From NCBI RefSeq assembly GCF_910592395.1, contig NC_088315.1:13561808-13625807 (forward strand): DNA of 64,000 nt. Reading direction: 5' to 3'. Position 1 is the first letter of the stretch. Every line of letters begins with the position of its first letter. The position numbers were made by a program, and so were the translations under genes. The notes under the pieces are model-generated. The model worked only from the letters and a program-made list of their open reading frames with translations, had not been told where the DNA came from and searched no databases. This DNA is from Lineus longissimus (Eukaryota > Nemertea > Pilidiophora > Heteronemertea > Lineidae). Shown piece after piece: positions 1-11,086 of the stretch.

Positions 1-70
1 TGTATGATTCCTTCTTGTAGTACTCAAATATGGTCAAATTTCTTTCTACAACTTGTACTTTTTATTTCAG

Positions 71-1834
71 GCAAAAACATTGGTGGACTTGTCGTGACCG
101 AGGTAAACAAGCATAACGTGCCATGGGCACATTGTATTTCCTTTGGCTCTGACAATGCTCCAGTCATGGTTGGCAAGGTCAATGGGGCGATTGCAACAAT
201 TCGCAAGGAGCAGCCAAAGATTTATCTGTCGGGATGCCCGTGTCACCTAATGGCCATTGGAGCAAAGAAGGCTGCTGCAGCACTGCCATTTACTCCGGTT
301 GGAATTGAGGATGCGTTGGTGGAGACTCACTATTATTTTGACAAAAGCAGTAACCGCCTGGGGGAATTAGAAAAATGGCAGCAGTTTTACGAGGTTGAAC
401 ACATGACAATATTGAAACACATCTCAGTCAGGTGGTTATCTGTAGGAATGTGCTTAAAGAGGGTAATTGAGAATTGGGATGCTCTCAAGCAGCTGTTCAG
501 GGAAGCCAGTGAATCCCTCCCAGAAGACCAAGATTGCAAAGAACGCAGGCTTTTCAAGTTCTATCGATCACCTACAAACAAGCTTCTTTGCCCTTTCCTT
601 GTCCACACCATGAAGATATTCGATAATGCAAACAAGCGTCTTCAGCAGCAAGCTCCCCTTATCCACGAGCTGAGACAAGATTTGAACAAGCTAGTGCGAG
701 ATTTGCTACTTAGATACAAGATGCCAGAAGCCATACGGCATGTAGCTATTGAAAACATGAACGTGACAACGGAACTGGGGCAGAGGCAAGATGCAGACCT
801 CTTCATCGGGGAAGAAGCACGGAACTTCATTGCTGATAAAGACAATAATGGTCTCCGAGGCCATCGTATCAAAGACTTCTTCTCTGGTGTCCGCAAGTTC
901 TTCATCGCTGCCTGCAGTTACCTGAAGGAAAAGCTACCCCTTCAGGAACCACTCCTAAAGCACGCTGAGGTTGCTGACACCAAAAAGAGGATAAATGGTG
1001 CACAAGCGGCTGACCTCGGATATTTCTTGGATACATTCCCAGCATTGATACCAGAAGGTGAGTGCAATGTTGAAGCATTAAAACATGTAATGGCATTTTC
1101 CTCCACAGGTGGTGAGCCACAGTTTAGAAGTATGATGCCTGCAGAAAAAGACTTCTCTCTGAAGGTCCTTGGATGATGGGCTACAGATATCAAATCAGTT
1201 TGATTACTGCTTCTAACATTGTCTAATTATGCTGCTGCTGATATGTTCTGACATGTGTGATGTTTCTTTTCGATAATGGATTAGCTATAAAAGCCACTTG
1301 GTGGAAAAGACAGACTAGCTAAAAGTGACTCAAATATTAAAGCTTTACTGTTATTCAGAGTTTCTCTTAAAAAGGTGGTATTCACAACTTGCTAGTTTCA
1401 CCTCTGATTCATATGCTGCTGTAATGTACTGTCCTCTTAATTCCAGGTGTCTCAAGAGAGACAGTGGAGCTTGAGTTCGCCGAGTATCAATCGGAGAGTG
1501 AGATCCCAGTGGCTGAAGGCATTGATGACATAGACAAGAAATGGGTTCAAATCGGAAAGATGGAGGATGGAGGTGGTGTGCCGATGTTCAAGAACCTGGC
1601 CCATGTCATCTTGGGTATTCTGACGATACCCCATTCGAATGCACAATGTGAACGTGTATTTTCATCAGTTCGCCAGAATAAAACCTGGAATAGGAGCAGC
1701 ATGGTTCTGAAACAACTGAATCACTCATATTGATGAAAACCAGGCCAGGGCAAGCCCACAACCGAGTGTATTCTGCAAACAAACTAAAGCAGATTAAGTC
1801 TGCCTACGACCAGCACCATTTGAATAAACAGTAG
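71..1834 (+). pseudogene. hAT transposase, C-terminal exons (frameshifted)
   Basis: This is the catalytic and dimerisation part of a hAT-superfamily DNA transposase, which would cut and paste the surrounding element in the nucleus. The first exon opens after a TTTCAG acceptor at 69-70. It carries an SDNA motif and a CPCH motif typical of ZNF862-like hAT proteins. A donor (AAG/GTGAGT) follows 1057 and an acceptor (TTCCAG) ends at 1446; joining 1057 to 1447 keeps the frame (phase 1). The second exon holds the hATC dimerisation motif HSNAQCERVFS. The frame is lost by a one-base deletion near 1706, stopping at 1733, while the adjacent frame stays open with hAT-like sequence to TAG at 1832-1834. 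The N-terminal zinc finger exons lie outside the window. Calling it a dead copy is an inference from the frameshift. Confidence 0.8.
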
Positions 1835-1947
1835 CTCAAACACAGCTGGTTTGGTCTACTCAAATGACTCTTTGCTCAATTCATGGACAAAAATGCTTTT
1901 CTGACTTTTTTCTTAGATAATATTAAATAACTTCTAATTCAATTGTG

Positions 1948-2138
1948 AGGCAAAACCAGTCTTATGGACTCTCTGAACTTGGCTGGTTGAGACAGATCAG
2001 TTCCCTGTTGTAGGCCCAATTCTGAAATCTGTTCAGAATTGATTAACTCAGATTTCACAAAAGGAAGACAACAGGAAATGAACAAACAGTCCATCTCAGC
2101 CTGCCAAGTTCAGAGACCCCATAAGAATGGTTTTGCCC
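1948..2138. repeat. imperfect inverted repeat (foldback)
   Basis: The arm around 1948-2030 contains GGCAAAACCAGTCTTATGG and TCTGAACTTGGC. It pairs with the arm around 2049-2138, read in reverse, which contains GGCAAAACCATTCTTATGG and TCTGAACTTGGC. Arms are about 85-90 bp with several mismatches around a short centre. It lies in the 3' non-coding part of the hAT element and could be an internal hairpin or a small foldback insertion. Confidence 0.7.
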
Positions 2139-2188
2139 TGGAGGGTCAAAATTGTGTATTGGCCTTGAAGTGGATCTCTTGAATATTT

Positions 2189-2760
2189 TTGGCATGGTTT
2201 GCCAGATAAGTGATTAACATTTTTTTTCTAGTCTTCGTCTAGTTCAGTTCAGTAATTACATGTACATGTACATGTACTGCAAGGTATATTCAAGAGAGAT
2301 CAACACTTCCCAGGTAGCAGCACAGTCTGGGCATGAGGACAACTGCTGCCATCTGAAAGGGGCAGATAATCTCCTGAAATACCCTACAGTAATTAGTCAA
2401 TATTGTTCTGACCTTGCTGCTGCATAATGTTTATTTATATGGATATTTTAGGCATGGTTTGCCTGTAATTATATTTTTATTCTAGTTTCTTGTCCTTATA
2501 GGCTTAACTTTCATGACTGTAAAGTACCTTAAGGAGATCGCCATACATTTCAGGTCACAGCACATTCTGTGTGAAGCTATTTCTTACTCAATTGAAGTTG
2601 GGTGCTGCTATCTGGAATGTGGCAATCTTTCCTAGGGTACTATATGTTTTGATAAAAGTGATTAAGATGCTGCTGTATGATTATTTTAGGCATGGTTTGC
2701 CTGTGATTAAATTTTTTCTAGTCTTGTGTAGCAGTTCTACTGTTCCTTTTGACCAAAAGC
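2189..2760. repeat. diverged tandem repeat, about 250-bp unit
   Basis: The landmark GGCATGGTTTGCC occurs near 2191, 2450 and 2689. Each time it is followed by an AT-rich stretch ending in TTCTAGT. Between landmarks, CAGGT(AG)CAGCACA and TGCTGC(C)ATCTG recur in the same order. This indicates at least two full and one partial copy of an old tandem duplication in the hAT 3' region. No coding potential is apparent. Confidence 0.6.
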
Positions 2761-2845
2761 TACCGGTAGTGTAGCAAATTTGATCCAACACTCATCCATT
2801 GTGGAGCAATTCAAGACATTTAGGCAGCATAATTGCTATGCAATA

Positions 2846-3342
2846 CCTCTCATTTCAAGCCTTGGTGATTATTTTATTTCTTCCAACATTAAATTAAATT
2901 TAATGATTGGCTGCTGCTGGAACATTTTGAAAAGGCCACTCAGTGATTTTTTGGACTTTTATGTATACCTCAAAGCACTTAAACGTGCCTGTAAGATTTG
3001 AATTTTGTGTATGTGTGTGTCTGAAAAGTGAAAGTTGCAGTCAAAGCGCCAAGTGTGCATCCATTTAATGGAAGGTATTAGGTTGTATAGCTGTGTCGAC
3101 AAATCAGCAATGTTTTGGTCTGAAAAACCCTTCAAAAAGTGGGTTTCGTTCGCTCATTGTATTTTCTGTGTTCAATATTGCATTAAAATAATTGAAAATA
3201 GAGGTGTTTTTTGGATACTCATTTATTGCAAATAATACTCATTTCTTTCATTCAAAATATCAAAAATACTCAATTAAGAGGGAAAATACTCAATTCTGGG
3301 GGTCACAATACACACCAAAAAAATCTGGGGTGAGCAGCCCTG
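2846..3342 (+). repeat. hAT 3'-terminal sequence shared with 63430-63925
   Basis: About 500 bp ending at the hAT-type terminus CAGCCCTG is present again, nearly identical and inverted, at 63430-63925. It includes the AT-rich run TTAAATTAAATTTAATG and repeated ATACTCA words near the end. The short ORFs here have identical counterparts in the other copy only because the DNA is duplicated. Confidence 0.85.
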
Positions 3343-3430
3343 AGTTAAATCATATTTGAAACTTTGCCTTTCTTTTCCTTCATGTACCAGTATTACCTGT
3401 TCACAAGAGAGGTTTCGACTCTCCAGATTG

Positions 3431-3543
3431 TGTAATATGATACCTTTTGCGACATACGCCATCTGGTGATCTCTGTCATCACTAGATAATAAATGACGTT
3501 TTATGTTACCTGATTTATGGTGTCCTGGTCCATTTATGATACA
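3431..3543 (+). repeat. gypsy 5' LTR
   Basis: 113 bp, starts TGTAATATGATACC and ends TTTATGATACA (TG...CA termini). It differs from the 3' LTR at four positions, all transitions. Three of those are TpG here against CpG in the 3' LTR. Confidence 0.9.
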
Positions 3544-3561
3544 TGGTACCAGAAGTTGAAA
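3544..3561 (+). promoter_or_regulatory. candidate primer-binding site
   Basis: TGGTACCAGAAG starts directly after the 5' LTR, the expected position and TGG start of a tRNA primer-binding site. It resembles sites used with methionine tRNAs, but the tRNA is not assigned. Confidence 0.5.
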
Positions 3562-3607
3562 TAATCTAGAATTATCGCTCATCTAGAAGCTAAGAAATAG
3601 CATAACG

Positions 3608-4319
3608 ATGGAGCACATAAAGCCGTCGACTCCTCTGAAGTTAGGAAACAGTAATATCGCTGATGCATGGCGTAAATTCAAAGAACAATTTGACTGGTAT
3701 CTGCAGGCTGTAGATGCAGCCGCGGCCAATGATGCACGTAAAATAGGCTTACTGTTGACCGTAGCAGGCAGTGATGCACAAGAGCTCTACCGTACATTTA
3801 CATATGGCATTGATGAGGACAAAACCAAGTTTGATACTGTGGTAGCCAAGTTTGCAGCTTTCTGTAACCCTCGTAAAAACGAGATCTACGAACGATTTGT
3901 TTTTAGAACCAGAGAGCAGCAGGAGGGGGAAATCTTTGAACAATATTTGACTGATGTACGGGTCAAGGCCGATACTTGCAATTATGGTGCTCTAAAAGAG
4001 GACCTGATATGAGATCAACTTGTGGTCGGGGTCAGAGACATTAAATTAAAAGAAAAATTGTTAAGAACACAAGACTTGACTCTGGAAAAATGTGTGCGAT
4101 TTGTCAAACGCAGGAAACTTGCCAAGAACAGATGAAAACGCTCAGTGCTAGTGGGCAAGCTGAAGCTAAAGTGCAGGCTGTAAAACGCACTAAACCTATT
4201 TCTGGAAAACCCCGACGTTTCGGCAGTAAACCTGACTCTAAAGCTAGTCATGCTGGTAGTTCCGGGAAGAAAAAGCAGTGGCAATCGGGCGGTTCGCGAC
4301 ACGTGGGATTTGTTACGTA
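3608..4319 (+). pseudogene. gypsy gag remnant
   Basis: This would be the capsid protein of the gypsy element. It starts at ATG 3608 with MEHIKPSTPL and continues through a WRKFKEQFDWYL-type Ty3 gag region. An in-frame TGA at 4010-4012 interrupts it where an arginine codon is expected, consistent with CGA to TGA. Coding sequence continues in the same frame to about 4100 and then shifts; the frame from about 4090 to 4319 carries the rest. The CCHC zinc knuckle expected at the gag C-terminus is absent, and the next recognisable sequence is late protease, so a deletion is inferred near 4290-4320. Confidence 0.75.
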
Positions 4320-5995
4320 ACGGTAACACTTCAAAATGGTGAAACGAAGACGGGAGTCCGATTTGTAGTCATGGATGGAGCTGGAGCACAATCGATTCTT
4401 GGTGTCGGTGATAGTGAACGGTTTGGATTGGTAGCTAGGGCTTGGGATGTTCATAAAGTGTTTTGCATCAGATCCAAAATGGAGGCCAAAGGTAAAACCG
4501 ATGAAACCAACGCCGAGGGTCTCACCAAGGACCAGATTCAAACTGAGTATTCTGTCTCTTCAAGGGGATTGGTTGTCTCGAAGGGAAAGTCAGCATTAAA
4601 TTAAAATCCGATGCCTCGCCAATCATGTGCGCCCCTCGAAAGGTCCCAATCGCACTTAGGGACAAGTTAAAATCAGAACTTGACAGGCTTGAGCAGCAGG
4701 GTATAATTGAGAAAACTCAAGGGCCTACTGATTGGGTCCTACCTTTAGTCTTAGTCGAAAAGGCTAATGGCGCTCTGAGAATCTGTATGGATCCGTTAAA
4801 ATTGAATGAATATGTGTGTAGAGAGCATTGTCACCTCCCAGAGAGGTCTGAAATACAAAGTGATATGGCAGGTGCGAAATATTTTTCGAAGTTAGATGCT
4901 TCACAAGGGTTCTACAACCTTCAGTCAGACGAGAAAAGTTCTAAGCTCTGCACAGTGGCGACTTCGTTTGGCAGATTTTCATTCCGTCGCATGCCCTTTG
5001 GCATAGCTTGTGCACCTGAGATCTTTCATGCGAAAATGGCCCAGTTTTTCGAAAGCATATGGATGGTGTTATAGTGTCAATGGATGACATCGTGATTTAT
5101 GCAAAGATGAGGGCAGAACATGATAAAATTCTAAGGAGAGTGTTGGACATACTGCGCAAAGCAGGAATTAAGCTCAACTTGAGCAAGTGCGAAATCGGTG
5201 TTACGGCGTTGACATTTGCTGGTGATGGACTGACCGGTGATGGTGTACGGCCAGATCCGAGGAAAGTTTCAGCTATCGATGATATGCCTGACCTTGCTAG
5301 TAAAGAAGATTTGCGGAGAGGTCTGGGCAAGGTAAATTACCTAGCAAAGTTTGTTTCAAATATGAGTGTGAAAACCACACACCTTCGTAAGTTGTTACTA
5401 AATGACAGTGATTGGGAGTGGACTCCTAATCATGCAAACGAATGGAAACAGCTCAAAAGGGAACTAACTTGTGAACCTATCTTGCAATACTTTGACCCAA
5501 AGAAAGAAATCAAAGTTTCGTCAGACGCATCCAAAGCTGGTTTGGGTGCAGTCCTTCTGCAACTAACTGGTAATCAGTGGAAACCTGTCGCATTCGCCTC
5601 AAGGGCAATGACGTCCGCTGAGCGTAATTATGCGCAAATAGAGAAGGAACTTCTAGGTATTGTTTTCGCCACCGAAAAGTTTCACGAATACGTGTATGGA
5701 GCATCTGTGATCGCAGAAAGTGATCATAAACCGCTAGTCGCGCTGCATGCTAAAACTCTGTGTGATCTCACGCCAAGATTACAACGTCTAATGTTGAGGC
5801 TTCGCCGATATGACCTCAAATTAGAATATCTCTCAGGTAAATTCCTGATCGTGGCAGATACCCTGCAGCGGGCCTTTCCGGCTGAAGTTCCGAAAAGTAG
5901 TGCAACGGAGAAAGAAATAGAACTGCATGTAGCCTTGGTTAACTCCGCGCGTAGCTTTAGTGACCCAATGTGGGAGAAGATAGCGCTAGCAACAA
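4320..5995 (+). pseudogene. gypsy pol: protease remnant, reverse transcriptase, RNase H
   Basis: This is the replication polyprotein of the gypsy element. A short protease-like tail (around 4330-4440) lacks the catalytic D-T/S-G. A frameshift near 4555 leads into the RT, which opens around 4625 with CAPRKVPIALR and has the LDASQGF region. A second break near 5059 separates the palm and its VSMDDIVIY motif. RNase H follows with SSDASKAGLGAVLLQ and SDHKPL. Sequence then runs toward integrase and is cut at 5995 by repeat copy A; the frame resumes at 6853. The family order (PR-RT-RH-IN) fits Ty3/gypsy. The copy is inactive. Confidence 0.85.
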
Positions 5996-6752
5996 ACAAG
6001 AGGCCCAAGGGCCTGGCGCTCAGCTGAAATATATGAACATGGAAAGTACCCGATAGATCTCTTTCAACCTCAGTTTTGTCAATATATCAGGCAAACATAC
6101 CAAAGTAAAAAGACTTTTAAATGGTGACAAATATGCCACTTATTAGTCAAATCTAAGTGCCTGAGCCAGGCTGACCTTGAAAAGTAGGTCAAATAGAAAG
6201 CCCATGTGATATCATGTAAAGGAGACTTATTGTACACCAACCATAAAATTCATGTCACTCTGGATACAGCAAAGGCTTTAAAATAGAAAAAAAAAACCAA
6301 GATGGCCGCCCACCAAATTATTCAAAAAAGTAAAGAAAATGTATTTACAAGTGAAAAAAGTAAAAATTAAAAAAAAAAAAAAATTGACCCGAAGTGGGAT
6401 TGGAACCCACAACCTTCAGAGTCATACAAGAGCGGGAAATTCAAATCAAGCTTAAACTAGGTCAACACAGATTTTGGCTCAGTAACGCCAACTGGTAGTA
6501 TCAATCAAAACTACTCTTAGTAGTTTCAAGACCTACATGCATGCGGTCCTTTTCAACTTTATTTCAAGCTTCTATCTGCTTGAATAAAGCGCCAAAAAAT
6601 TGTTTTGTGATTTAGGCTTTTTGCCCCCTGGTGGCCAAACTGTTAATCCTGCCGGACCCACACTTGGTCTATTCAGGAGTCCTGAAGGGTCTAAATGGCT
6701 TATAGGGAAAATCTATCACCTATCCGCCATAGTTTTGAAACGTGCCTGTTTA

Positions 6753-6794
<42 letters not shown>

Positions 6795-6852
6795 GGACAT
6801 TCATTCTACCATTTACTCAAATGAATAGCTCAGCTTGTCAGCTGAGCTAAAA
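5996..6852 (+). mobile_element. repeat copy A (GAGGCCC...GAGCTAAAAA family)
   Basis: Starts ACAAGAGGCCCAAGGGCC, followed by GCGCTCAGCTG. It ends with an ACAG microsatellite (6754-6793) and TCAGCTGAGCTAAAAA. The terminal words GCTCAGCTGA and TCAGCTGAGC are inverted copies of each other. Removing 5996-6852 joins the gypsy coding sequence in frame without an obvious target duplication, as reported for Helentron-like non-autonomous elements; that class is an inference. It contains the tRNA T-arm-like hairpin at 6394-6410 and the GACCTTGAAAAGTAGGTCAAA core at 6172-6192. Very similar to copy D. Confidence 0.75.
6394..6410 (-). other. tRNA T-arm-like hairpin in repeat copy A
   Basis: On the minus strand this reads GTGGGTTCCAATCCCAC, a perfect 5-bp stem with a 7-base loop matching the tRNA B-box and T-arm pattern (GGTTCNANTCC). 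A weak anticodon-arm-like stretch precedes it, but no full cloverleaf can be drawn. Copy D keeps a degraded version near 62060. It suggests a tRNA-derived segment within the repeat, not a functional tRNA gene. Confidence 0.5.
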
Positions 6853-7051
6853 ACGATGAGACTTTAAACGTGGTTCAGAAAGCCATTTTCAATGGTTGGG
6901 ACAATCATAGATCATTAAAGCCATACTATCACTTTCGTGAGCAACTGACTGTAATTGATGGGGTGATAGTAAAAGGGTCAAAGGTCGTGGTTCCGAATTC
7001 CATGAGACAGGAAATGTTAGGTAGGATACACGAGGGCCACCTTGGTATCGA
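6853..7051 (+). pseudogene. gypsy integrase N-terminal fragment
   Basis: This continues the gypsy pol frame directly after copy A and encodes the region before and into the integrase zinc domain (VVPNSMRQEML, then the first histidines in IHEGHLGIE). It is cut at 7051 by repeat copy B; the matching cysteines lie at 38583-38660. Its role would have been the HHCC zinc-binding part of the integrase. Confidence 0.8.
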
Positions 7052-7739
7052 ACAAGAGGCCCAAGGGCCTGGCGCTCAGCTGGATGACCTAATAACATAG
7101 GACTGAGGGTGTAAAGTAGTAAATATCAGCTTTATACTACTGTTTGAAGGTCAAGAGAACACGTTATACCACTAAGATTTCCAATGCAGAGCTGCCAGCT
7201 GGATGAAATATGATTGAACTAATCAGCCATGGTATGTAAATATTACAGGAGGCAACGGAAGATATCCCTAGTTCAGTATGTTGTAAGTGTCAGAGAGGAT
7301 GAGACTTCTCCATGGACAACTGTGGTATGTCCAGGCTGGGTTGTACAGCACAAGGATACAAAATGCTGTCTGTAATTGAGAGGTATCCTGATTTAACAGA
7401 GGTCAAAATAAATAGAAATGACCAGTTTGGGACTAACACCACTGTCTTGTTTTTGATAAGGTAGAGATTACAGGAGTCAACAAAATTAATTTTATTGAGA
7501 GAAATTGACCTGTCCTGCAGGTGATTGGAATTTACAATACAAAGGCAGTGCATCACGTATAAGGGGCACGATCGCGCTCGCGCTCCTCCGCGCTCCCAAA
7601 ATCAGATCAAGGAGAGTGAAAAGTCGCGCTCCTTGCATTTTATAATGTTTTTGAATGTTTTTACACTCAGCTGATCACGGACATTCCCGAGCATTGCCGA
7701 AGTGTCTTCGGCAGACCCTGCCTTGGTTTGCAGTACGAG

Positions 7740-7795
7740 CTTGCTGATTGGCTGTTAGAAGTTTGTCATATTCTTTCCGACCAATCAGCAGCTCC
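7740..7795. promoter_or_regulatory. inverted CCAAT pair upstream of hAT exon 1
   Basis: GCTGATTGGC (7743-7752) and GACCAATCAGCAG (7779-7791) form two CCAAT boxes in opposite orientation, about 25-75 bp before the presumed ATG at 7817. This is consistent with a transposase promoter; the assignment is an inference from position. Confidence 0.45.
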
Positions 7796-7816
7796 GTCTT
7801 TCACAGCATTAACAAC

Positions 7817-8179
7817 ATGGCGTCGAAGAAGAAAAAAGATGATGATCTGGCACTGTGCAATTGCACACATTTCTCAAATACCATAACTCTGACAGCTTCG
7901 GGTACAGCACATATATGAAAGACGGCAAAACGTACGTCTGTGGCGTTTATTGCAAAATATGCGCCCGTTATGCTGATCGGCTGAGAGGGGACTTTCGTGT
8001 GCGTGGGAATGCCGGAGAAGCATCGCTGACATTTTGTACTGGGACTGATTTTGTGTCGAGCTGGACTCCGAAGAGGCACTTGTCAAACTCTCTCTCACAT
8101 TCGAAGGCTCTTAGATACAAGGAAGAAGAAGATGATTCAGCAGACGTCGTTGCTGTTACTAGTGTTAGTTCAACGGCAG
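7817..8179 (+). pseudogene. hAT transposase exon 1 (BED-type zinc finger)
   Basis: This exon encodes the DNA-binding N-terminus of the hAT transposase. An ATG at 7817 starts a lysine-rich peptide; a one-base shift near 7850 moves into the frame that carries the conserved region. That frame has YCKICARY, then KRHLSNSLSHSKA, fitting a C-x2-C...H...H BED/ZNF862-type finger. It ends with a phase-1 donor (GCAG/GTAGGT) after 8179 that matches the phase-1 acceptor at 28122, almost 20 kb away. The intervening sequence is filled by the large kinase-transposase element. Confidence 0.75.
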
Positions 8180-8293
8180 GTAGGTGCACAGTCACACTAT
8201 GTTTTACGCTTCTAGCATGTACATGTATACACAGTCACAGTGTAGTGCAAATGTCATGCATGCACGCATGTACACTTAATCGAGTGTTGCTAA

Positions 8294-8547
8294 TATGCAA
8301 GTTGCAAGTTGCAAGTAGGAAATGCAAGTTGCAAGTAGGAAATGCAAGTTGCAAGTAGGAAATGCAAGTTGCAAGTTCGAAATGCAAGTTGCAAGACGAA
8401 AATGCAAGTTGCAAGTAGGAAATGCAAGTTGCAAGTTGAAAATGCAAGTTGCAAGTTCGAAATGCAAGTTGCAAGTTCGAAATGCAAGTTGCAAGTAGGA
8501 AATGCAAGTTGCAAGTTGGAAATGCAAGTTGCAAGTTGCGCAAGTTA
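8294..8547 (+). repeat. 20-bp minisatellite, left array
   Basis: About 12 copies of a unit close to AAATGCAAGTTGCAAGTAGG, varying mainly in the last three to four bases (AGG, TCG, ACG, TGG, TGA). The core GCAAGTTGCAAGT is invariant. Six-frame ORFs here are artefacts of the repeat. The same unit, inverted, lies at the other end of the element. Confidence 0.95.
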
Positions 8548-10034
8548 CAAATATATTTTCATCAAAATTACAAAGATCCCTTCACAAAGTTCAACCAGCT
8601 AAAGCCCACAACAAATAAAGGTTTGTTTTTTTATGTAAACAGTTTCTCAACCAAGTGATGAAGAACCTTGTCAATGAAAAACATTCTAATTGTTTATATC
8701 GGCCAGTGGGTTATTTTGATCTTGGCAATTAAATGCTTACATTATGTAACCATACTGTGGTATCCATTCTAGAATTAAACCCTTGTATAAACAGATAGTA
8801 CCTTGGGGATGGGGGTCAAATGGATATTTGGGTCATTTCTATGAGAGGGCTCTGTTCTTTTGTATGTACTTCCTGTTTTAAATCCTATCTTATTTCAACC
8901 TCGTATTATACATTAATTAATACATAAAGACTGAGCTGATACGGTATTGTTAGTCTGAAGCTTTATCAGTACAGTGTTGTATCTGTCTTATACATCATAT
9001 CATTATGCAAGTGGACTTGTAGCCTTCTTGGTAGAGAAGCACCACTGACCTCATGTGCTTGGATGGAGTTAGCTGGTCCTTGAATATCATCTGGAGAATT
9101 ATCACATTCTGAACAGAAGTCACTTCCGTCCATCATTTTGCGTTTGCATCGGATTCAAAGACCACAGAGACAAGATATTGGATAAGGTAAGGAAAAATGA
9201 TATATATATGTTGCCCTATCGTTATCCTGGTCTCACTTATGTGGGTGGGCCCGGGAAAAGGGGGGGGGGGCTATTAGGCCATGGTTGGAATACATACTTT
9301 AGTAGGGCTTACATTAGGGGATTCTTTGGAACATCTTCTTAGGTGAATTTAGGATGGTTTTCTCTGATAAGTAGCATGGAAATGATGATGATGATGATGA
9401 TGTGGGTGTGTCCATCTCTATGCATGCACATGACATGCATCAATGAATGTGCTGATGCATGTCATGCACTGGCCATCTCACATTAAATAGGCCTAATTAA
9501 GGTCCCAAGCCTCATAATATAATATAATTTACCATTAAAATGGGAAATCCACATGAACTTGTTGTCAAGTAGGGCCTAAAAGTGTCTAAAAAATGTCAAA
9601 AAGCATCTGGTTGGGAGTTTTTTTTTAGCACCTGTTACGCAATAACCATTGATGCTAGAGAGGTGCGACCTTCACTATCGAATATATAGGCCTAGTTTAT
9701 GCTGGTACCAGTTGCTCTCTTCTACGTTACCTGTATCAAATCTTATAAGAGATAAAAAATCTTTTGCCCGGACAAAGTTTACCCAGCACCGTCCTGGGTA
9801 AATCTTTTCCTTACCCAGGATGACATCCACCCTTTTGGCGTGACTATCCAGCAGAAAGGAGGCCATTTGGGTGTATGATACTAAATTTTTGGGCCAGTAT
9901 CACAGATAATGGCAAGGCAATGTTTGATGTCTTTTACTTTTTTAACAAGACTGGGTACATCTAGGCGATAATGACCAGAACAACATCCAACTTAGTGAAT
10001 AAGGGAATTTATGACAACATGTTTTCTCTTTCAG
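8548..10034 (+). other. upstream region of the kinase gene
   Basis: AT-rich, no convincing long coding frame. A possible 5' untranslated exon ends near 9186 with a good donor (GATAAG/GTAAGG) and would splice to the acceptor TCTTTCAG at 10034. It also holds a poly-G run (9256-9269), a GAT microsatellite (9381-9401) and a short CCCAGG-rich inverted patch around 9778-9820. Confidence 0.45.
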
Positions 10035-10044
10035 ACAGTTCATC

Positions 10045-11086
10045 ATGTTCAAAGTTCCGATCACCTTGAAAACGAAGCCTCAGACACACGATCTTCCTTC
10101 TTTCGAGGAAAATGAACTAAGCAGCCTTCGTGAAGTAGGCAGGGGGACCTATGGCATTGTGTATGTGGCCAACAAGAATGGCAATCGAGTTGTTGTGAAA
10201 ACGAGTCTAGCAAAGCAACGGCATGAAAAGGCTCTTGTCCTGAAGGAAGCTAGGCTTATTTGTAGCCACAGACATGACAACATCGTCAAGTTCTTAGCCT
10301 TTAATGAACGATCTTCATCGATGCTGCTGGAGTTCATGGAGTTCCAGTTCCAGTTGCTATCGATTGACAAGCAGCCTATAAACAATCTTGGGGAACTTCT
10401 ACAGGAATGTGACGATCTATGTGATTTCGAGAACTTCGAGCATATGCAGGGCTTTATCATGAAGGATGTTATATCAGGATTGGCCTATCTACACAGAAGC
10501 AATGTTGTGCACAGGGACTTAAAACCTGACAACATCCTTGTGTCCAACCAACATTTTTTAAATCCAGGTTCCTGCATGAAAGACCTGTGGAATACATGTC
10601 CAGTGATTGCGAAGCTGACAGATTTCGGTGAGGCTCGGTCAGACCTCATACAAACGTTTCAACTGTCGCGGAATACTCGAAAGCTTGTCCAAGGATCAGC
10701 GGCTTTTATGGCGCCGGAGGCCCTGCTGGAGACCCTTGTCACTGCAAATTTAGGAGATTTGAAGAGAATGGACATCTGGTCATTAGGCATGGTTGCACAT
10801 TCCATGTGCAATCCAGACTCAAGCTTCCCTTACAGGAAGGAAGTGGAAGAATCAGAAGAAATGAATCAAAGGAAATATCTGGAACGTCACATGATGAAGA
10901 AAAGGCGACCATGCAATCTTCCGAAATATGAACTGACCCGGAAAAGATATTGGGATCCGGTTCATGAGGTTTTCCTGATTTGCTCGGTATTTGACTCAAA
11001 GGAAAGGCCGAGTATTGAAGATGTTCAACGAATCTTCAGCAGAAAGATTACTCCCAAGCCTGAAACAGATGACGATAGAGGAACCG
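10045..11086 (+). CDS. protein kinase domain exon
   Basis: This exon encodes a nearly complete eukaryotic-type Ser/Thr protein kinase that would transfer phosphate from ATP to protein. It shows the glycine loop GRGTYG (residues about 34-39), VVVK lysine, catalytic HRDLKPDN, DFG in LTDFGEAR, an APE motif in AFMAPEAL, and DIWSLGM of subdomain IX. All key residues are present, so the domain itself looks competent. The start is ATG 10045, ten bases into the exon. The exon ends with a phase-1 donor (ACCG/GTAAGT). The domain resembles the receptor-interacting/tyrosine-kinase-like group only loosely, and the substrate is unknown. A host gene was considered, but downstream exons tie it to a transposase. 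Confidence 0.85.

Larger units (their letters stand above)
1..3342 (+). mobile_element. hAT element, 3' portion (5' end outside window)
   Basis: A hAT transposase tail (71-1834) is followed by about 1.5 kb of non-coding sequence. That sequence ends at 3342 with the reverse complement of CAGGGCTGCTCACC, a typical hAT terminus (CAGGG start on the opposite strand). The next 8 bases, AGTTAAAT (3343-3350), would be the target duplication; its partner lies upstream of the window, so this cannot be tested here. The last 500 bp recur in inverted orientation at 63430-63925, which supports a mobile terminus. Confidence 0.7.

Noticed and set aside
2780-3235. Short ORFs conserved at both ends of the window
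   Set aside because: Identity is explained by duplicated hAT-terminal DNA; the peptides have no domain and the frames are short.
6394-6470. Functional tRNA gene on the minus strand
   Set aside because: Only the T arm is convincing; no acceptor stem or D arm can be paired.
8294-8547. CRISPR-like array or repetitive protein
   Set aside because: The units are contiguous 20-mers with no spacers, in a eukaryotic setting; ORFs on both strands arise from the repeat itself.
10045-11086. Kinase as an independent host gene
   Set aside because: Downstream exons continue in phase into peptidase and transposase, and the whole lies inside a hAT intron. A host origin of the domain is still likely.
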